Below the pieces are notes generated by a model. The model saw only the letters and a program-made list of their open reading frames with translations, was not told the origin of the DNA and made no database searches. Of a stretch of DNA of 64,000 nucleotides, positions 63,670 to 64,000 are shown piece by piece (within the stretch, counting starts at the first letter, position 1; every line of letters starts with the position of its first letter). Source of the stretch: Desmonostoc geniculatum HA4340-LM1 (lineage in GTDB: Bacteria; Cyanobacteriota; Cyanobacteriia; Cyanobacteriales; Nostocaceae); assembly GCA_019359545.1 (NCBI GenBank), contig JAHHHB010000002.1:149005-213004 (forward strand), written 5' to 3'. Position numbers and translations under genes: made by a program.

Positions 63670-63885
63670 ATGAACGCAGCCGACGATAAAACAATTGTTC
63701 GTGAGTATTTCAATTCCACAGGTTTTGACCGTTGGAGGCGGATTTACGGCGATGGCGAAGTCAACAAAGTTCAGCTGGACATTCGCAATGGACACCAGCA
63801 AACAGTGGATACAGTTCTCGACTGGCTAAAAGCTGATAACAACTTACCACAACTATCAATCTGCGATGCTGGCTGTGGTGTGGGT
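63670..63885 (+). CDS. chlM: Mg-protoporphyrin IX methyltransferase, 5' exon interrupted by a group II intron
   Basis: 72 codons from ATG 63670 encode the N-terminus of cyanobacterial ChlM/BchM, the SAM-dependent enzyme that methylates the C13 propionate of Mg-protoporphyrin IX in chlorophyll synthesis: MNAADDKTIVREYFNSTGFD, WRRIYGDGEVNKVQLDIRNG, and the start of SAM motif I LSICDAGCGVG. The normal protein continues with more glycine-motif residues and about 150 further residues. Here, exactly after a Gly codon, the sequence switches to GTGCGATTCG and a stop follows five codons later. The gene is either split by a splicing-competent intron, with the rest beyond the window, or inactivated. Chlorophyll synthesis is essential, so splicing or a second copy is expected. 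Confidence 0.85.
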
Positions 63886-64000
63886 GTGCGATTCGTTTAA
63901 CCTAAATGAGTAGAAATACTCAGGGACGGTTAGCTTGGTTATAGAACCATGACAACTGAATGACCATGTAGGTGAAAATCCTACCCTGCAAGTGCAGCAG
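63886..64000 (+). mobile_element. Group II intron, 5' end (truncated by window edge)
   Basis: Starting at GTGCG (63886), which fits the 5' consensus GUGYG of group II introns, the next bases are TTCGTTTAACC. A hairpin follows, GAGTAGAAATACTC (63907-63920), then GGGACGG and a second hairpin GTAGGTGAAAATCCTAC (63968-63984), consistent with the start of domain I of bacterial group II introns. It begins precisely where the chlM reading frame breaks and in the sense orientation. Domains II-VI and any intron-encoded reverse transcriptase lie outside the window, so competence cannot be judged. Confidence 0.82.

Noticed and set aside
1..64000. tRNA, rRNA or other standard RNA genes
   Set aside because: I looked in the spacers for cloverleaf-like ends (GGTTCGAATC-type T arms) and saw none; a covariance search would be needed to exclude them fully.

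Overview
The window is chromosomal DNA from a filamentous cyanobacterium, most likely a Nostoc-like member of the Nostocales. Evidence: very many GCGATCGC (HIP1) octamers, cyanobacteria-restricted genes (crtR, ycf66, COP23, CAAD/CURT1-like, a cruP-like gene, the chlM 5' exon), long gene-poor spacers, 7-bp tandem repeats, several families of short inverted-repeat elements, and many broken genes. I saw no rRNA or tRNA gene and no CRISPR array.

Layout. (1) 0.4-7.8 kb: a minus-strand run of five genes. An AvtA-like aminotransferase is followed by a LamG-patatin lipase and three leucine-pathway-type enzymes: an HMGL-family synthase without a regulatory domain, a LeuB-type dehydrogenase and a fused small+large-subunit dehydratase. 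The set resembles the hphA/hphB/hphCD genes for 2-oxoacid chain elongation (homophenylalanine type). (2) 9-17.3 kb: glgA, hemC, a coiled-coil protein, an LprI-like protein, crtR, a frameshifted antitoxin gene and a PEP-CTERM GDSL esterase. (3) 17.5-20.3 kb: a 5'-truncated tnpB and a TPR membrane protein. (4) 21.2-29.4 kb: a two-partner secretion locus (TpsA, TpsB), with a divergent COP23 gene and an apparently exported CHAT-domain protease. (5) 30-38 kb: a cruP-like flavoprotein, two paralogous membrane proteins, a double histidine phosphatase, a dihydroorotase-like protein with altered active-site motifs, and an antitoxin with a decapitated PIN toxin. (6) 39-48 kb: ycf66, gnd, a P450 fragment, a Uma2 protein and recG. 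(7) 48-53 kb: rpsB-tsf, a TerB-like protein and an alpha/beta hydrolase. (8) 53.5-62.8 kb: a GH13-CBM20 enzyme, a collapsed Uma2 gene, an SLH protein, a CAAD protein, a histidine kinase and a CPA2 antiporter with USP domains. (9) 63.7-64 kb: the 5' exon of chlM, cut at the SAM-binding motif by what looks like the 5' end of a group II intron.

The most notable items are the hph-like operon, the chlM intron, two independent insertions of one small TIR element into the core of another (each with a 9-bp target duplication), in-frame low-complexity inserts in several conserved genes (pyrC-like, recG, the gene at 46.6-47.5 kb), and the coupling of a secreted CHAT protease to two-partner secretion.
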